A stretch of 64,000 nt of DNA from Sulfurovum sp. (GTDB taxonomy: Bacteria; Campylobacterota; Campylobacteria; Campylobacterales; Sulfurovaceae). Position numbers and translations under genes: made by a program. Position 1 is the first letter of the stretch. Every line of letters starts with the position of its first letter. The stretch covers positions 26,047 to 90,046 of the forward strand of contig JALXCZ010000004.1 in assembly GCA_026990595.1 (NCBI GenBank), given 5' to 3'. This document shows positions 62,553 to 64,000 of this stretch, piece by piece. The notes beneath the pieces are model-generated. The model saw only the letters and a list, made by a program, of their open reading frames with translations. It did no database searches and was not told the origin of the DNA.

Positions 62553-62698
62553 ATTATAATACTTTTTTTAATGATTGAAGCTTAATATTTTTATTAATTT
62601 TTATGAGAGGGACAAATTGTAACACATAGTTAAGTAATGCCCTGTTTTAGGGCTATATAGGAGAAAAATACTCCTAAATAAAAATTGATCTGTATCAA
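62553..62698 (-). promoter_or_regulatory. ccoN promoter region with perfect Fnr box
   Basis: TTGATCTGTATCAA (62685-62698) is a perfect TTGAT-N4-ATCAA site, readable on both strands. A TATATA -10-like hexamer at 62654-62659 on the minus strand would place the box at about -44; a TATAAT at 62553-62558 offers a second, nearer promoter. The stretch also holds a GCCCT/AGGGC hairpin (62639-62653) and the AGGAG-N7-CTCCT palindrome. No gene is seen here. Confidence 0.55.
62659..62675. promoter_or_regulatory. AGGAG-N7-CTCCT palindrome, copy 3
   Basis: AGGAG and CTCCT flank AAAAATA, in the ccoN upstream region next to the Fnr box. It overlaps the TATATA hexamer's end by one base. See copies at 21316-21332 and 27047-27063. 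Confidence 0.45.
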
Positions 62699-62746
62699 TT
62701 TATTTGATTTTTATAGGAGTAAAAGGGTATGAATTAGACAACTGTT

Positions 62747-63787
62747 TTATGCCTTGCCTTTCGCACTTTGTATAGAGTGGATATACTGATAATCTACTGT
62801 AATATTCTGCTCTTTTGGAAGATTTTTTGCGACTCTTTCAACCATCCCTTCAAAATCTTCAAAAAGATAGTTTGCCATGGAACCTGGTATCGGATTGATT
62901 TCATTCAGTAATACTTCACCATCTACAACAAAAAAATCACAACGAATAATACTTCCATTAAAAAGTGGGTCATAGATTTTTTTAAAGCTCTCTTGAATTT
63001 TGCTTTTTATCACATCATCAATATCTGCTGCAAGCACTTGTGAGTCACGTGAGAAGTCCATATATTTCTTCTCAAAATCAAGGAATGCTTCTTTATGCGG
63101 CTCTTCCACAATAGAAAGCTCCCATTCATTGGTATAGCATCCGGCCTGATTATATTCTTTTACACCCTCGATAAAAGGCTCTACAATAACATCTGTATCG
63201 AACTCAAAAGCTACATCCAATGCATAGTCAAGTTCTGAAGCTTCCTTAACAATACTTACACCGATACTTGAGCCTAAACGAACAGGTTTTATGATCACAG
63301 GGTAATCCATACCTATCTTTCTCTCATCATTTTTGGAAAGGTGTTCATAGGCAACTGTTTTTACACCTACACTCTGCACCAAAAACTTTGTATAGAGTTT
63401 ATTGTAAGAGAGTGCTGAGGCTTCCATACGCGGAGAGATAAAAGGAATGCCGAAAAATTCCATCATTGAAGCTATCTTCCCATCCTCTCCATCTCTTCCA
63501 TGAATAAGATTCAAGGCTACATCAAAATCAACCGCTTTACTTCCAAACATACCATCTGCAAAGAATCCATTTTTTTTAAGTGTCAACTGTTTACTCTTTT
63601 TATACGCTCCTGAAGAGAAAAGTTTGGCATTAATGGCTTTTGTATCTATAAAATAGAACTCTCTGTTACTGTCTACAAAAATGTAGGTCAATGTACTCTT
63701 TTTAAGTACTTTTTTCATAGTGATCGCAGAGACGATGCTTATTTCATGTTCAAAACTTGATCCTCCGAAAAGTATGGCGATATTCAT
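62747..63787 (-). CDS. ddl: D-alanine--D-alanine ligase
   Basis: ATP-grasp enzyme that makes D-Ala-D-Ala for peptidoglycan. The 346-residue protein has ILFGGSSFEHEISIVSA at the N terminus, LIHGRDGEDGKIASMMEFFGIPF, the ATP-grasp VIIKPVRLGSSIGVSIVKEA, and the C-terminal VLLNEINPIPGSMANYLF metal and substrate site. Length is typical. It is followed by no close same-strand gene before ccoN. Confidence 0.95.
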   Translation of the reverse strand: MNIAILFGGSSFEHEISIVSAITMKKVLKKSTLTYIFVDSNREFYFIDTKAINAKLFSSGAYKKSKQLTLKKNGFFADGMFGSKAVDFDVALNLIHGRDGEDGKIASMMEFFGIPFISPRMEASALSYNKLYTKFLVQSVGVKTVAYEHLSKNDERKIGMDYPVIIKPVRLGSSIGVSIVKEASELDYALDVAFEFDTDVIVEPFIEGVKEYNQAGCYTNEWELSIVEEPHKEAFLDFEKKYMDFSRDSQVLAADIDDVIKSKIQESFKKIYDPLFNGSIIRCDFFVVDGEVLLNEINPIPGSMANYLFEDFEGMVERVAKNLPKEQNITVDYQYIHSIQSAKGKA

Positions 63788-63796
63788 AATGGTTTC

Positions 63797-63831
63797 CTAA
63801 TTTCTAATTTCTAATTTCTAATTTCTAATTT
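63797..63831. repeat. CTAATTT heptamer tandem repeat
   Basis: Five perfect copies of the 7-base unit CTAATTT (AAATTAG on the minus strand) fill the gap between carA and ddl, ending at the carA stop codon. The related unit AAATTAA occurs four times at 32472-32499. Confidence 0.8.
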
Positions 63832-64000
63832 TACAGCATCTTGGCAAATTCGCCAAAGATATAGGCACTCTCATGTGGTCCGGGACTTGCTTCAGGGTGG
63901 TGCTGTACTGACATGGTCGGAGAGTCATTATATTTAAGTCCCTCTATCGTATTGTCAAAGAGGTTCACGTGGGTGACTGTTGCTATTTCTGTGATATTGT
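63831..64000 (-). CDS. carA: carbamoyl-phosphate synthase small subunit, C-terminal part
   Basis: The open frame runs off the window edge, so only the last 55 or so residues are seen. It reads ATVTHVNLFDNTIEGL, then SVQHHPEASPGPHESAYIF, then FAKML before a TAA stop. This is the C terminus of the glutamine amidotransferase subunit CarA; the second histidine of HHPEA and the glutamate are catalytic triad residues. It supplies carbamoyl phosphate for arginine and pyrimidines. Confidence 0.9.
   Translation of the reverse strand, partial: NITEIATVTHVNLFDNTIEGLKYNDSPTMSVQHHPEASPGPHESAYIFGEFAKML

Noticed and set aside
63797..63831. CRISPR array
   Set aside because: The heptamers here and at 32472-32499 are direct tandem units without spacers. 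No cas genes are present in the window.

Overview
The window reads as chromosomal DNA from a chemolithotrophic member of the Campylobacterota (Epsilonproteobacteria), most likely near Sulfurovum or Sulfurimonas. This rests on gene content: a Rieske/cytochrome b/di-haem cytochrome c1 complex, a ccoNOQP operon carrying a DUF4006 protein, a four-subunit pyruvate:ferredoxin oxidoreductase, an SQR-like flavoprotein, a cytochrome-c-type nitric oxide reductase cluster and compact AddAB-like nucleases. The assignment is an inference; no rRNA gene is present to confirm it. Most of the window is densely packed core genome of moderate-to-low GC.

Layout. Positions 1-6.3 kb hold housekeeping genes on the minus strand: yajQ, hom, an AlaC-type aminotransferase, a RodZ-like protein, rlmB, rsmI, rpmE and rsmE. 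At 6.8-9.4 kb are moeA, a lipoprotein cytochrome with a long LEA-like domain, and queD. At 9.5-15.3 kb an Rrf2 regulator is divergent from norC-norB-norD-norQ-norE-norF, with repeated palindromes between them. At 15.4-24 kb are a flavin reductase, a di-haem cytochrome, an Nfu-like protein, two MFS transporters (one behind a Fur-like box), trmO, a TauE/SafE exporter, queE and moaA. At 24.2-26.9 kb is the bc1 complex (petABC). At 27-36.6 kb are mnmG, riboflavin synthase, an MnmD-like methyltransferase, luxS, porCDAB and a HAD phosphatase. At 36.6-42.7 kb is a Yej/Opp-like peptide ABC transporter. At 43-44.7 kb are the SQR-like gene and a 50-residue small ORF. At 45-45.8 kb are rplM-rpsI. At 46-57.4 kb are the addA-like and addB-like genes, separated by a haem-binding gene and an AT-rich island. 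At 57.4-62.5 kb is the ccoNOQP operon with fixH and small membrane proteins. The window ends with ddl and the 3' end of carA.

How the genes work together. The SQR-like enzyme would feed sulfide electrons into the quinone pool. The bc1 complex passes them to c-type cytochromes, and cbb3 oxidase reduces oxygen; nitric oxide reductase draws on the same electron supply. Crp/Fnr-like palindromes sit at about -40 relative to candidate promoters of petABC, moaA, ccoN and the SQR-like gene. This suggests one regulator coordinates respiration with molybdenum-cofactor synthesis.

The strongest candidate for an undescribed system is the island at 49267-55027. It carries four tightly packed genes: an adenine DNA methyltransferase fused to an HsdS-like target-recognition domain, a phosphoribosyltransferase-like protein, a 671-residue P-loop ATPase, and an unrecognised protein with a possible CARF-like motif. 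A mazEF toxin-antitoxin pair follows. A 23-bp direct repeat (22 of 23 identical), copied from the 3' end of addB, brackets exactly this segment. That pattern fits site-specific integration of a defence-type cassette. A second unexplained signal is a structured repeat seen twice (about 5198-5274 and 29839-29915), whose two hairpins keep their pairing by compensatory changes.
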